Origin: Bog-532 sp963828445
GTDB lineage: Bacteria; Actinomycetota; Actinomycetes; Streptosporangiales; Streptosporangiaceae
Length of the DNA: 64,000 nucleotides
Assembly (NCBI GenBank): GCA_963828445.1
Contig: CAWHFP010000040.1
Span: 372,001-436,000, forward strand
Direction: 5' to 3'
The notes under the pieces are model-generated. The model saw only the letters and a list, made by a program, of their open reading frames with translations. It was not told where the DNA came from and did no database searches. Numbering within the stretch: the stretch's first letter is position 1; the number at the start of each line of letters is the position of its first letter. A program made the translations under genes and the position numbers. This document shows positions 23,367-32,917 of the stretch, in pieces.

Positions 23367-26300
23367 TCAGCGGCACGGTGGCCGGTACGGGGTGCCGGGC
23401 AGGTAGCGGGCCCACTCGGACCGGTCGATCGGGTCACCGCCCATGCTGCACACCGCGCGGGCGGCCACCGCGGTCTGGGTGTCCCACAGGTGCACGCTGC
23501 CGTCGGCGCTGCCCGCGGCCAGCACGGTCCCGCGCGGGCTGAACGCCACCGTGTAGACGTGATCGGTCGGCCCGGTCAGCGTGGCCAGCGGGCTCGGCCG
23601 GCCCGGGTTGGTCACGTCCCACAGCCAGACCGAGTCGTCGGTGCTGCCCGCGGCCAGCATGCCGCCGTCCGGGCTGAACGCGATCGAGTACACGTAGCTG
23701 GCCGGCCCGGTCAGCGGGCGGCCCAGCCGCTGCGGGTGGGCCGGGTCGGCGATGTTCCACAGCCAGACCGTGCGGTCGGCGCTGCCCGCGGCCAGCACCG
23801 GCCGGGCCGGGTCGAAGGCCACCGAGTACACCGTGTTGGCGGGCCCGGTCAGCGAGTCCCCGAGCAGGTGCGGGTGGGCCGGGTCGGCGATGTTCCACAG
23901 CCGGACGGTGTGATCGGCGCTGCCCGCGGCCAGCATGGTCCCGGCCCGGTTGAACGCCACCGAGAACACGTAGGACCCGAACCCGCGCAGCGTGGCCACT
24001 TCCCGGGGCCGGGCCGGGTCGGTGACGTCCCACAGCTTGACCGTGTAGTCGTCGTCGGCGGTGGCGACCAGCCGCCCGTCGGGGGAGTAGGCCACGTTCT
24101 CCACGTAGCCCTTGCTCGACGCCTGGTGCGGCGTCCCCTCGCTGACCAGCCGGTCCGCCGCGGTCACCCGGTACATCCGCAGCGTGCCGTCCAGGTATCC
24201 GGCCGCCAGCACCGAACCGGACGGGCTGAACGCGGCGCCGCCGGGGCTGGTGCCCGGCACGGTCACCGCCGGCCCGAGCGGCGTGTGCCGTGCCGCGTCC
24301 CACAGCCGTAGGTCACCGCTGGCCACGGCCAGCACCTCCGGGTCCGCGGAGTCGAACGCGACCCCGTTGACCAGGCCGTCGGCGGCCAGGTCGGCGGGCG
24401 GCAGGGACCACACCCGGACGCTGCCGTCGGCCGCTCCGGTGATCAGGTGCTGCCAGCCGTCCCAGACCAGCGTGGTGACCGGGCCCGGGTCGGGCAACGT
24501 GGCCACCGGCACCCCGGTGGCCACGTCCAGGACCTGGGCCGAGCCGTCGCTGCTGCCGTCGGCCAGCAGCGTCCCGCGCGGGCTGAAAGCGACCGCGTTG
24601 ATCCAGCTGGTCGCCCCCTTGAACTGGTCTTTCAGCCGGGGGTGGCGCTGGTTGCTGACGTCCCACAGCCACACCGTCTTGTCCTTGCTGCCCGCGGCCA
24701 GGGTGTGACCGTCGGGACTGAACGCGACCGAGAACACCACGTCGGCCGGGCCGGACAAGGTCGGCAGCGCCGTCGGCCGGCCCTGGGTCCCGGGCCGGGT
24801 CCCGGGCAGGGCCCACCGGGCGACCTTGCCGTCCAGGGTGCCGGCGGCCAGTTCGGTCCCGGCCGGGCTGAACGCCACCGCCTGCACGTACGTGCCGGCC
24901 GGGCTCCCGGCCGGGCGCAGCACGACCGCCGGGGCCGGCCGCGCCGGGAGCGTGCCGCCCGCGGCCATCGTCCACAGCCGGACCGTGCCATCGGCGCTGC
25001 CCGCGGCCAGCGTGGTCCCGGCCGGGCTGAACGCCAGCGCGTACACCGTCCCGGCCGGCCCGGTGAGCGGCGGGCCGAGCCGGACCGGTCCCGACGGGCG
25101 GGCGACGTTCCACAGCTGGACCTGATCGTCGGCGCCGGCCACGGCCAGCACCCGGCCGGACGGGCTGAAGGTCACCGCGTAGATGGCCTGTTTCTGCCGC
25201 ACGAAAGGCGGGCCCAGGCTGACCGGGTGGTCGGGGCGGGCCACGTTCCACAGCCGGACGGTGCCGTCGGCGGCGGCCGCGGCCAGGATGTGGTGGTCCG
25301 GGCTGATCGCCACCGCCTGCACCGCGTCCGACGGGCCCAGCAGCCGGGCCGCCTGGGGGGCGGCCGAGGAGGTCAGCAGGCTGCCGCGGGCCTGGGAGGT
25401 GGGCGCGGCCCGGTACGCGGCCAGGCTGAGCTGCTCGGCCACGGTCGGGTCCTGGTTGCGCAGGTCCTGGGCCTCGGCCGCGTCTTGCCGGGAGTCGGCC
25501 AGGTTGCGCTGGTGGCCCACTGCCGCCCGCTGCTGGAGCGCGTACCCGGCCAGGGTGGCGGTCAGCAGCAGGGCCACCGCCAGCGCGCCCGCCAGCCGCC
25601 GGGTGCGGCGGGTGGCCCGGCGCTGCTCGGCCGCCTCGGCCCGTTCGCGGGCGAACGAGGCGTCCACGAACTCCCGCTCGGCCGCGCTCAGCCCGGCCCG
25701 CTGCTCCGGGTCCGCGGACCAGTCGCGGGCCATGGTCAGCCGCCCGCCGCGCAGCAGGTCGCCGTCGTCCCGGCCGGAGTCCAGCCAGATCCGCGCCGAT
25801 TCGATGATCCGCCGGGCCACGATCAGCTCGGCCCGGCTTTCCTCGATCCACCCCCGCAGCTGCGGCCAGGCGGTCAGCAGGGCCTCGTGGGTGATCTCCA
25901 CCGTGCCTTCGTCGCTGGTCAGCAGCCGCCGGGCCACGAACAGGTCCAGCACCGCGGCCAAGTCGTCGCTGTCGCTGCTGCCGCTCGCTGGTGCCGTCGC
26001 CCTCGCCGTTGAGCTCGTCCAGCTCGACCCGGCGGCGTGCGTCGGCCCCATCGTCGGAGACCCACACCAGCCGCAGGAACAGCCGCCGTGCCGCCTGCTG
26101 CTGGCCCGGGGTGAGCTCGCCGTAGGCGGTGTCGGCCGACCGGGCCACCGCGTCGGTGATGCCCCCGCTGGCCTGGTAGCCGGCGATGGTCAGCCGCCCG
26201 GACCGGCGTTCGCCCCAGGTAGCCAGCAGGGCGTGCGACAGCAGCGGCAGCGCACCAGGGTCGTGGGCGCCGCGGCGGGCCCGCACCGGCCGCAGTTCGC

Positions 26301-27255
26301 GCAGCATCAGGTCGACCAGGCCGGGCTCCAGGTCGAGGCGGGCCTTGCGGGCCGGCTCGACGATGGCCTCCTGGATCTCCTCGACCGTCATCGGCCCCAC
26401 CACGACCTGGCCGTCCTGCAGCGACCGGGCCAGCCGGGGGTCGGCCAGCGCCCGGCCGTAGCGGTCGGCCCGCAACCCGAGCACGACCAGGGTGGCGCCG
26501 CCGGGCCCGGGCTGGGCCGCGGCGTACAGCGTCTCGATCAGCTCGTCCCGCTCGTCCTCGGCCACCCCGGGCGCGAAGACCTCCTCGAACTGGTCCACGA
26601 TGATGGCCAGCCCTGGGTCGCCCGCCAGCCCGGCTGCCCCGGCTGCCCCAGTTGCCCCGGTATCCCGGCCGGCGGCCCGCAGCGCCGCGGCCAGGGCCTG
26701 GGCTGGCTGCGGCCCGGGAGTGAACACGATGGCCTCGGTATCCGGGCCGAGCCGGGGGATCAGGCCCGCCCGCAGCAGCGACGACTTGCCCGCCCCGGAC
26801 GGGCCGGTCACCACCAGCGGCAGGCCCCGGGTCCGCATCTGCCCGGCCCGCTCGGCCAGCCGGGCCGACAGCTCGGCCCGGCCGAAGAACCAGCCGGCGT
26901 CTTCGGTACGGAAGAAGGCCAGCCCCCGGTAGGGCGCGGGCTGGCCCGCGGCCGGGCGGCCGGGCGGCACCCGGACCCGCTCCAGCGCGGCCAGCCAGGC
27001 CTGCACCGTCTCCTCGTTGGTCACTCCGCAGGCTTCGAGGATCCGTTCCAGCGTGCGGTCCCGCGCCGGCGGCAGGTGCTTGCCGTTGAAGTAGTCGCCC
27101 AGCGTCGCGACCGGGATCCTGGTCGCCGCGCTGACCTCGCGGATGGACCGCCCGGCCGACCGGCGGAGCCGGCTGAGCAGCTGGCCGAAGTCCCCCCGGG
27201 TCCGGCAGGCGGCCAGCTCCATTAAGGCAGGCGGGCGGGCTGGCTCGTCAGGCAT
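23367..27255 (-). CDS. Giant HTH - nSTAND NTPase - transmembrane - 14x WD40 protein (one frameshift)
   Basis: About 1,296 residues, start ATG 27255 after GAGGGG. Order: XRE-like helix-turn-helix (residues 15-90, with SIREVSAATRIPVATLGDYFNG); STAND-type NTPase with Walker A VVTGPSGAGKSSLLRAG near 160 and Walker B LAIIVDQFEEVF; helical arm (ITHEALLTAWPQLRGWIEES); a single membrane helix LAGALAVALLLTATLAGYAL; then 14 WD40 repeats, enough for two seven-bladed propellers. A one-base shift near 25980 separates NTPase (upstream frame) from arm and propellers; homology is continuous across it, so error is likely. Such proteins are thought to be signal-sensing switches or conflict/defence regulators. 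Confidence 0.85.
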
Positions 27256-27630
27256 GGGTTCCCCTCGGACGTGCGATCTGCCCCCTATATCGCCCAGGAG
27301 AATACAGATCGCCACCGGCCCGCGGGCTGGCCCTGGCCAACTTGTTGCCGTTTCAAGCAGCGGTTTTTACCTTCCGGTGGCCAACTGCCGGTCCCGGCGG
27401 GCCGAGGTGGAGCCAAGCCGAAAATGCCCGGACGAATCCGGACAGTGCATTCCTCCCTGGCGCCGCCGGTCCGCCCGGTAACTTCATCACCCGTATCCGC
27501 CACCGCACCTGGGGGGAGCGGTGACCGGTGCGCTGGCCGTGGCCTTGAGCGGTACTCCCGAGGTACCGCTCGGCCGCGGCCGCCTCGACCGTGTACCCAG
27601 GCCCCCAGCCGCCTCGCCTTGAGACCTGGC
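27256..27630. other. Gap with inverted repeats
   Basis: No supported gene. GCGATCTG (27273-27280) and CAGATCGC (27305-27312) form a perfect 8-bp inverted repeat around CCTATAT just upstream of the WD40 gene start, a possible operator for its own HTH domain. Further up is the hairpin listed at 27547-27571. Confidence 0.5.
27547..27571 (-). terminator. Hairpin after the truncated MarR gene
   Basis: Perfect 9-bp stem GAGCGGTAC / GTACCGCTC with a 7-nt loop, 60 bp downstream of the stop at 27631. There is no T-tract, as usual in high-GC actinomycetes. Terminator role inferred from position. Confidence 0.5.
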
Positions 27631-27876
27631 TTACTGCCCCGGCGGCCCCAGCTCAGCGGTGGCCTGTTCCTGTTCGGCCGCGGCCTGGCGCAGGAGGTCG
27701 AGGGTCTTCTCCTCGATCGCGGTCAGCCCCCGGTGCGCGGCCAGCGCCGAGTGGAACGCGACCGTGGCCGCGCTGACGTCACGCCAGGCCAGGTCCAGCG
27801 CGGCCTCCAGGGCCTCCCGCCGCCCGGCTGGGGCCGCCGCCGGGGCCGGGCTGGGCTCGCTCCCCGCGCCGCTCAT
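27631..27876 (-). CDS. Truncated MarR-like protein
   Basis: 81 residues from the ATG at 27876, which overlaps the stop of the preceding gene by ATGA. The segment AALDLAWRDVSAATVAFHSALAAHRGLTAIEEKTLDLL matches the first helices of MarR regulators, but the winged helix that should follow is replaced by a short polar tail RQAAAEQEQATAELGPPGQ. It therefore cannot bind DNA in the usual way. Either a remnant, or a small dimerisation-only protein. It sits next to a truncated FAD monooxygenase gene; MarR plus monooxygenase is a common pair. Confidence 0.6.
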   Translation of the reverse strand: MSGAGSEPSPAPAAAPAGRREALEAALDLAWRDVSAATVAFHSALAAHRGLTAIEEKTLDLLRQAAAEQEQATAELGPPGQ

Positions 27877-28589
27877 ATAACCGTCGCGGGCCAGTCGATG
27901 TGGTAGCCGAACAGACACTCCTGCCTGGCCATGGCCTCCGCGGCCGAGCCCTTGGCCAGGATGCGGGGCAGCATCAGGTCCCGCAGCACCCGCCCGGCCG
28001 CCCCGGGCGTCTTGGTGCCACCCATGCTGGCCCCCCAGGCCGCGACCTGGTCCACCCGGTCCCGGCGTTCGGCCTGGTAGCGGGCCAGCGCCGCAGGCAC
28101 CTGGTCCGCGTCGCGCAGCTGCCGGGCCAGCGCTACCGCGTCCTCCGCGGCCAGCGAGACCCCCTGGCCGGTGGACGGGGAGACCGCGTGGGCGGCGTCG
28201 CCGATGATGACCATCCGGCCATGATGCCAGTTCGGCACGCGGGGCATCTGGTACTGGTTGCTGATCAAAATCGGGCCCTGGGTGGCCCGAACGATCTCCG
28301 CGGCCGGTCCCCGGTCCGCCGCCAGCAGCCGGATCAGCTCGGCCCGCAACGTGTCCGAACCGGTGCCCCGCAGCTCATCCAGGGTCCGCTCCCGCCGAGA
28401 GGGCGGGTTGGCGAACCACCAGATCTGCTGGTCCGGGCTGACCGTGTAGCCGAAGAAGCAGTGCTTGCCCCAGATCATCCGGTAATCGCCGTCGGCCGCC
28501 TCGGCCCGGACGTCGAGCGGGCCCGGCGGCGTGACCGCGCCCACGTTGCCCATGCCCGTGTAGTGCGGCGCGGCAGCCCAAGGGCGTCA
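27873..28589 (-). pseudogene. FAD-dependent monooxygenase, N-terminal third missing
   Basis: The frame from an in-frame TGA at 28587-28589 to 27873 gives APHYTGMGNVGAV, the beta-sheet substrate domain, and the FAD-binding GDAAHAVSPSTGQGVSLAAEDAVALARQL. Homologues begin with a GxGxxG Rossmann motif about 160 residues upstream; that part is absent and unrelated promoter DNA of the divergent AraC gene lies there instead. Without the ADP-binding fold the protein should be inactive. If translated it would start at ATG 28553 (226 residues). The 3' end overlaps the truncated MarR gene by 4 bp. Confidence 0.75.
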
Positions 28590-28773
28590 AATCCATTGGC
28601 CGAGTGGACCTGGCCTCCGCCGTCCCGAACTGATCCACCCCCGGCCGCCCGAACTGGCCACCCCGGCCGCCCCGCCGCCCCATAGTGGTGTGAACGATCT
28701 CCTCGTGGGAAAATAACCGCAGGCCAAAGGCATAAAAGGGTCGGCCGGTCCGCCGGCCCGCACAGGGGGCACG

Positions 28774-29682
28774 ATGGTCTCGGAATCGGCGCGGTACCGT
28801 CCGCCGCCGGCCCTGCGGCCGCTGGTGGCCTGGTACCACGGCTACCGGCAGTCCGGCCAGCGCCCGGCCCGCCACCGTGGCCTGCCGTCACCCTGGCTGA
28901 CGGTGATCATCACCCTGGACGAGCCGCTGACCATCGCCGAGCACCCCGATCCCCGGCAGGCCGCCAGTGCCCACCAGGTCCTGGTCGGTGGCCTGCACAC
29001 CAGCCCGGCCCTGGTCACCCACGATGGCTGCCAGTCCGGGATCCAGCTGGGCGTGACCCCGCTGGGCGCGCGGGTCCTGCTCGGCGCCCCGGCCGGGGCC
29101 CTGGCCACCCTGGACCTGGAGGGCGACGAAGTGATCGGCCGGTTCGCGGCCGACCTGCAGGACCGGATGCGGGCCGCGCCCACCTGGGCCGGCCGGTTCG
29201 CGATGCTGGACGCGCTGTTCGCCGCCCGGGCCGGGCTGGGCCTCGACCGGACCGGGCTGGGCCTTGGGCCGCGCACGGGCCCGATGGATACCCGGGACCT
29301 CATCGCCCCCGAGGTCCGGTACGCCTGGCGCACCCTGCTCACCTCCCGCGGCGCGGTCCCCGTGGCCGAACTGGCCCGGGAGACCGGCTGGTCGGCCCGG
29401 CACCTGGACAACCGGTTCCGGGCCGAGATCGGCCTGACCCCCAAGGCCGCGGCCCGGGTGATCCGGTTCGATCGCGCCCGCCGCATGCTGATGCGCCGGG
29501 TCGAGTCGGGTGGCGCACCCGCCCTGGCCGACCTGGCCGCCGCCGGCGGGTACTACGACCAGGCTCACCTGGCCCGGGAGTTCCGCGGCCTGGCCGGCGT
29601 CCCGCCCAGCCGGTGGCTGGCCGAGGAGTTCCGAAACGTACAAGTCCACGGCCCGGATGACCAGGCAGGATCGCAGCCATGA
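28774..29682 (+). CDS. AraC-family transcriptional regulator
   Basis: 302 residues. N-terminal ligand-type region (ARYRPPPALRPLVAWYHGYRQSGQRP, then LPSPWLTVIITLDEP) as in AraC proteins with a DUF6597-like sensor; two C-terminal helix-turn-helix units: VAELARETGWSARHLDNRFRAEIGLTPKAAARVIRFDRARRML and LADLAAAGGYYDQAHLAREFRGLAGVPPSRWL. The stop overlaps the original ATG of the downstream VOC gene by 4 bp (ATGA), so this regulator and the VOC protein formed a coupled pair. Confidence 0.9.
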   Translation: MVSESARYRPPPALRPLVAWYHGYRQSGQRPARHRGLPSPWLTVIITLDEPLTIAEHPDPRQAASAHQVLVGGLHTSPALVTHDGCQSGIQLGVTPLGARVLLGAPAGALATLDLEGDEVIGRFAADLQDRMRAAPTWAGRFAMLDALFAARAGLGLDRTGLGLGPRTGPMDTRDLIAPEVRYAWRTLLTSRGAVPVAELARETGWSARHLDNRFRAEIGLTPKAAARVIRFDRARRMLMRRVESGGAPALADLAAAGGYYDQAHLAREFRGLAGVPPSRWLAEEFRNVQVHGPDDQAGSQP

Positions 29683-30145
29683 GCGAAACGACCCGCGATA
29701 CGGCAAGCGAAAAACGACCCGCGATACGACACCCGCACCCCAGGTCTGGCCGACCCTCCGCGCCCGTGACGCCCTGGCGCTGATCAGGTTCCTGGTCGAG
29801 GCGTTCGGCTTCGAGGAGACCGTCGTCTACGCCGACGGCGACCAGGTCCACCACGCCCAGCTGTCCTGGCCCGAAGGCGGCGGGATCATGCTCGGCTCGG
29901 CCCGCCCGGCCAGCGACGGGGACCAGTGGCCGCTGGCCCCGGGCAGCTTCGGCGCCTACGTGGTCACGGCCCAGCCCGATGACCTGTTCACCAGGGCCAC
30001 CGCGGCCGGGGCCGAAGTCCTGATGGAATTGCACGACACCGACTACGGCTCCCGGGATTTCGCTGTCCGCGATCCCGAGGGCAATCGCTGGTCCTTCGGC
30101 ACCTATCGCGGTGAGCCCCGCAAGGACGCCGGCCAGCCCGGCTGA
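29679..30145 (+). CDS. VOC-family (glyoxalase/bleomycin-resistance fold) protein, start frameshifted by tandem duplication
   Basis: The body reads TLRARDALALIRFLVEAFGFEETVVYADGDQVHHAQLSWPEGGGIMLGSAR and VLMELHDTDYGSRDFAVRDPEGNRWSFGTY, a complete single VOC unit. The natural start is the ATG at 29679, coupled to the AraC stop, but a 26-bp tandem duplication (16-mer AACGACCCGCGATACG at 29687 and 29713) puts it out of frame: the ATG frame now stops after 34 residues. Removing the extra 26 bp restores MSETTRDTTPAPQVW and the full 146-residue protein. No in-frame start is seen close to the domain, so it is probably silent in this sequence. Confidence 0.75.
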
Positions 30146-30186
30146 AGCCGTCAAAAACGCGGCCCGAGGCCAGTTTTCGGATAGGC

Positions 30187-30237
30187 ACCGGCCCGGTAAC
30201 GCAGCCCGAATCAAGCGGCGCGGCGTTACGGGCCGGT
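30187..30237 (+). terminator. Strong hairpin after VOC gene
   Basis: Arms ACCGGCCCGGTAACGC (30187-30202) and GCGTTACGGGCCGGT (30223-30237) pair over 15 bp with one bulged G, 42 bp after the VOC stop. A terminator that insulates the following USP gene is the simplest reading. Confidence 0.65.
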
Positions 30238-30397
30238 TGCTGTTGTCCCAGGTAAGTCCCTATTGTAGTAACCGAATGTAGCCAATGACGTCACTCTAAG
30301 TGCATGATGGACTATGTGGCGCGGGCGTGTTCTGCTGTACGTGCGCGGCTCAGCCACGAGGCGCGGCCATCAGCGGAATCGCGAGAAAGGTGGGACC

Positions 30398-30949
30398 ATG
30401 CCAACCCGACTTCTCCCCACCACCGGACGAATCCTGGTGGGCATCGACGGGTCGCCCGCCTCGGTCGCCGCGGTGCGCTGGGCCGGGCGTGAGGCGCAAC
30501 TGCGCGGCATGCGGGTCCACGTGGTCTACGTCCGCGACCGGCGGCTGCCGACCCCGCACTACGCCCCGCAGCCGCGGGCCAGCGAGCCGATGCCCGGCCC
30601 GGCCGCGGGGGAGAGGATGCAGGCGGTCGTGCGCGAGGCCCTCGGGACCCAGCCCCCGGCCGGCGTGCAGATGGAGCTGGCCGACGGCCTGCCCGCCCGG
30701 GTGCTCATCGACCGGTCGGTCGGAGCGGAAATGCTGGTCCTGGGCAGTGCCCAGCCCAACGGGGCCAGCACCCGCGGCCCGGCCGCCCCGCTGGCCCAGG
30801 CCCGGGCTCCGCTCGGTCCGGTCGCCCGGGACTGCCTGCACGCCGCACCCTGCCCGGTGGTGGTGGTCCGCTCCAGCGACGCCGACGCCGACGCCCCGCC
30901 CGGGCCCGCTCAAGCCGAGCGCACCCGAGCCGAAGCGGTGCACGTCTGA
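30398..30949 (+). CDS. Universal stress protein
   Basis: 183 residues; ATG at 30398 preceded by GAGAAAGG. RILVGIDGSPASVAAVRWAGREAQLRGMRVHVVYV is the USP start and MLVLGSAQPNG then CPVVVVRSSD its end. The nucleotide loop is altered: between the two glycine motifs lies a proline/alanine-rich insert (STRGPAAPLAQARAPLGP), so ATP binding is doubtful. A DADADAPPGP tail follows. It opens a group of stress-type genes, convergent with the Rv1733c-like membrane protein. Confidence 0.85.
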   Translation: MPTRLLPTTGRILVGIDGSPASVAAVRWAGREAQLRGMRVHVVYVRDRRLPTPHYAPQPRASEPMPGPAAGERMQAVVREALGTQPPAGVQMELADGLPARVLIDRSVGAEMLVLGSAQPNGASTRGPAAPLAQARAPLGPVARDCLHAAPCPVVVVRSSDADADAPPGPAQAERTRAEAVHV

Positions 30950-30970
30950 CGGTCAGGCCCGGTGGCGGCG

Positions 30971-31597
30971 TCAGGTCCGGTGGCGGCCGGTCCAGCGCGG
31001 CGCGACCGACTGCCACTCGGTGCCCCAGGCCTTCAGCCGCCGGCGTTCCAGTAGCTGGTGGCTGACGGCCTCGGCGGCCAGCAGGATGGCCAGCAGGCTC
31101 AGGCCGACCAGCGTGACCGTCATGAACACGTTGCCGAGCACCTCGCCCCGCCCGGGCGGCGGATCGGTGAAGTTGCCGGACGCGTCCACGTAGGTCGACA
31201 CGGTGCTGCCCCTCTTGGCGCCCACCGGGGCCAGCACGTCCCCGGACCGGGCCCGGCCGTCCGGGGCGGTCCAGCGGGCCGGGACCCAGGCGACCTCGGC
31301 CCCCGCGTAGGGGTCGGGCGCGCCGACGGTGGGGGCGGCGTCCAGCAGCCGGGCCGAGACCACGTGGGTGGCCGCGTTCTGCTGCTGAGCCTGGGACAGG
31401 GCGGTGTGGTCGGCCCACTGGCCGGCCAGCACGGCGGCGGCGGGGACGACGGTCAGGATCAGCACCAGGATGGTCAGCCGGATGGCCGTTTCCGCCCGGT
31501 CGACAGTCCGGCGCAGCGGGTTGCGGTCGCAACCCAGCCAGCGGCCTCCGCGGATCAGTCGCTTCCGCAGGCCGCCCAGGGGACGGCAGCTCGTCAC
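30971..31597 (-). CDS. Rv1733c-like two-helix membrane protein
   Basis: 208 residues. Layout matches the Rv1733c family: a basic N-terminus with NPLRRTVDRAETAIRL, a first membrane helix (TILVLILTVVPAAAVLAGQWA), an extracytoplasmic domain of about 90 residues containing VPARWTAPDGRARSGDVLAP and STYVDASGNFTDPPP, a second helix (VFMTVTLVGLSLLAILLAA) and a basic tail. In mycobacteria this family belongs to the dormancy (DosR) regulon; function unknown. Its upstream region has GGGACT/AGTCC half-sites at 31636-31669. Convergent with a USP gene, a common dormancy-regulon companion. Confidence 0.75.
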   Translation of the reverse strand: MTSCRPLGGLRKRLIRGGRWLGCDRNPLRRTVDRAETAIRLTILVLILTVVPAAAVLAGQWADHTALSQAQQQNAATHVVSARLLDAAPTVGAPDPYAGAEVAWVPARWTAPDGRARSGDVLAPVGAKRGSTVSTYVDASGNFTDPPPGRGEVLGNVFMTVTLVGLSLLAILLAAEAVSHQLLERRRLKAWGTEWQSVAPRWTGRHRT

Positions 31598-31635
31598 GGC
31601 TCTTTCCTCCCGTGCGCGTTCAGCGCTCGTATGGA

Positions 31636-31669
31636 GGACTTTAAGCGCAGTCCGGGACTACCTGGGACA
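31636..31669 (-). promoter_or_regulatory. Cluster of GGGACT-type half-sites (possible DosR-like site)
   Basis: GGACT (31636-31640), AGTCC (31649-31653), GGGACT (31654-31659) and GGGACA (31664-31669) crowd 40-70 bp upstream of the Rv1733c-like gene. The spacing differs from the consensus DosR box, in which two half sites are 2 bp apart, so this is only suggestive. Confidence 0.3.
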
Positions 31670-31734
31670 GAACCGGTGATGACCGAGGTCAGCGCCCGGG
31701 GCCTGAGCGGGTCAGGGCCCGGGTCGGGACTGGC

Positions 31735-32130
31735 TCAGGAGGTGGGAACCCGCTGGCCGCGCAGCTCAGGGAAGTTCGCGTCCACCCCGGTGATTCGCAT
31801 GATCTTCGTGATACCGGGCCTGGCGCCGGTCAGGCTGAGCCGCCGCCCGGCCGCCCGGGCGGCGGCGGACATGCCGACCAGCGCCCGCAGGCCGCGCGCA
31901 TCGCAGAACGACACTCCGCTCAGATCCACCGCCACCGGGCCGCTGCTGCGCTCGATGACCTGGCGCACGTACTCCTGAGCCCCCGGGGCCGTGGCCGCGT
32001 CCAGTTCACCGCGGATGACGGCCACCGCGCGGCCGTCCGGATAGATCCGGTGGGTAAGGCCCAGCGAGGTCGCGGCCGGGTTCTCCGATCCGGCTGGTCC
32101 CCACTTGTCCATCGCTGTCCTGTCCATCAC
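31735..32130 (-). CDS. STAS-domain anti-sigma-factor antagonist, non-phosphorylatable type
   Basis: 131 residues, STAS fold: AVAVIRGELDAATAPGAQEYVRQVIERSSGPVAVDLSGVSFCDARGLRALVGMSAAARAAGRRLSLTG. In classic SpoIIAA/RsbV proteins the switch serine lies in DSSG; here the loop reads CDARG, with alanine in that place, so control by phosphorylation is unlikely at this site. It should bind an RsbW-type kinase or another STAS partner. An anti-sigma-type ATPase gene is at 43497 but not adjacent. The exact start among MMDRTAM methionines is open. Confidence 0.85.
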   Translation of the reverse strand: MMDRTAMDKWGPAGSENPAATSLGLTHRIYPDGRAVAVIRGELDAATAPGAQEYVRQVIERSSGPVAVDLSGVSFCDARGLRALVGMSAAARAAGRRLSLTGARPGITKIMRITGVDANFPELRGQRVPTS

Positions 32131-32390
32131 CGTTGATCCCCTCCCATGTCTGGCTTAGCGCCAGCGACAGGTCACACCCTCCCGAGGGCCGCCGGCCGTA
32201 GCCAGTGGCCGATGCCCCCATTGCGGTGAGGCGATGGTCCTGATCTTCGTGCCAATGCTCGAACCAGCAGCAACAGAAGAGACCGCCAGGTTGAGCAGAA
32301 ATCCCGATTTTCCTGAATAATTGCCGCGCGCGCACCCGTTTGTCCATTCTGACACGGGTTCGTGCTGAGGGTTTCTGCGGTTTTGGGCGG

Positions 32391-32720
32391 TCATGACCGG
32401 CTTCCGCTGCCCGCAAAGGCCCGTGAGCGGATCGCGCCCCGCCGCCGGTGGTACTCGTCAGCGTCGATTTCCCCGGTCGCGTACTGCCGGGCCAGGTTCT
32501 CCTCCGGGGTGGCCCGCTGGTGCGGGTCGTTCGGCCCGGGCGGGCCGGGTGGCGTGCCCGGGCCGCCCGGGCCACCCGGCCCGCCCGGGCCGCTGCGGCC
32601 CCGGTGGGCCCAGCTGACCAGGGCCACCACCGCCCAGATGACCAGCGCCCAGAAGATGATCAGCGCCACACCGAGGCCCCAGGACCACCAGTGCGAGCCC
32701 GATCCGAGATACGACCCCAT
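32391..32720 (-). CDS. SHOCT-domain membrane protein
   Basis: About 109 residues from the ATG at 32720, which AGGAGG precedes by 8 bp; two further start codons lie just upstream. One membrane helix (WWSWGLGVALIIFWALVIWAVVALVSW) is followed by a GPGGPGGPGGPGTPPGPPGP linker and a C-terminal SHOCT motif, ATPEENLARQYATGEIDADEYHRRR. SHOCT is a short oligomerisation module often at the end of membrane or stress proteins. Function unknown. Confidence 0.8.
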   Translation of the reverse strand: MGSYLGSGSHWWSWGLGVALIIFWALVIWAVVALVSWAHRGRSGPGGPGGPGGPGTPPGPPGPNDPHQRATPEENLARQYATGEIDADEYHRRRGAIRSRAFAGSGSRS

Positions 32721-32917
32721 CGCCATCACCTCCTGTGATCACGATGCCGCCGCGCCCTGAGCCAACCCTGAACGCAAACTGCAGACAACCTCCGGCCCGA
32801 GTTTCGCTCATTCACCGTGACCGGCCAGCGCCGGCCGTACTCCGGTTCCCGCTCCGCTGCCGGCCCGTTCCAGCCGCCCGGTCAGCACCGCGGCCCGGCC
32901 CGGCCTCCTGGGCTGGG

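Noticed and set aside
27873..28553. A complete short FAD enzyme
   Set aside because: The nucleotide-binding N-terminus is missing and an in-frame TGA lies just upstream of the first homologous residues, so it is a remnant.
31636..31669. A canonical DosR box
   Set aside because: Half-sites are present but spaced 8 bp rather than 2 bp; kept only as a weak regulatory note.
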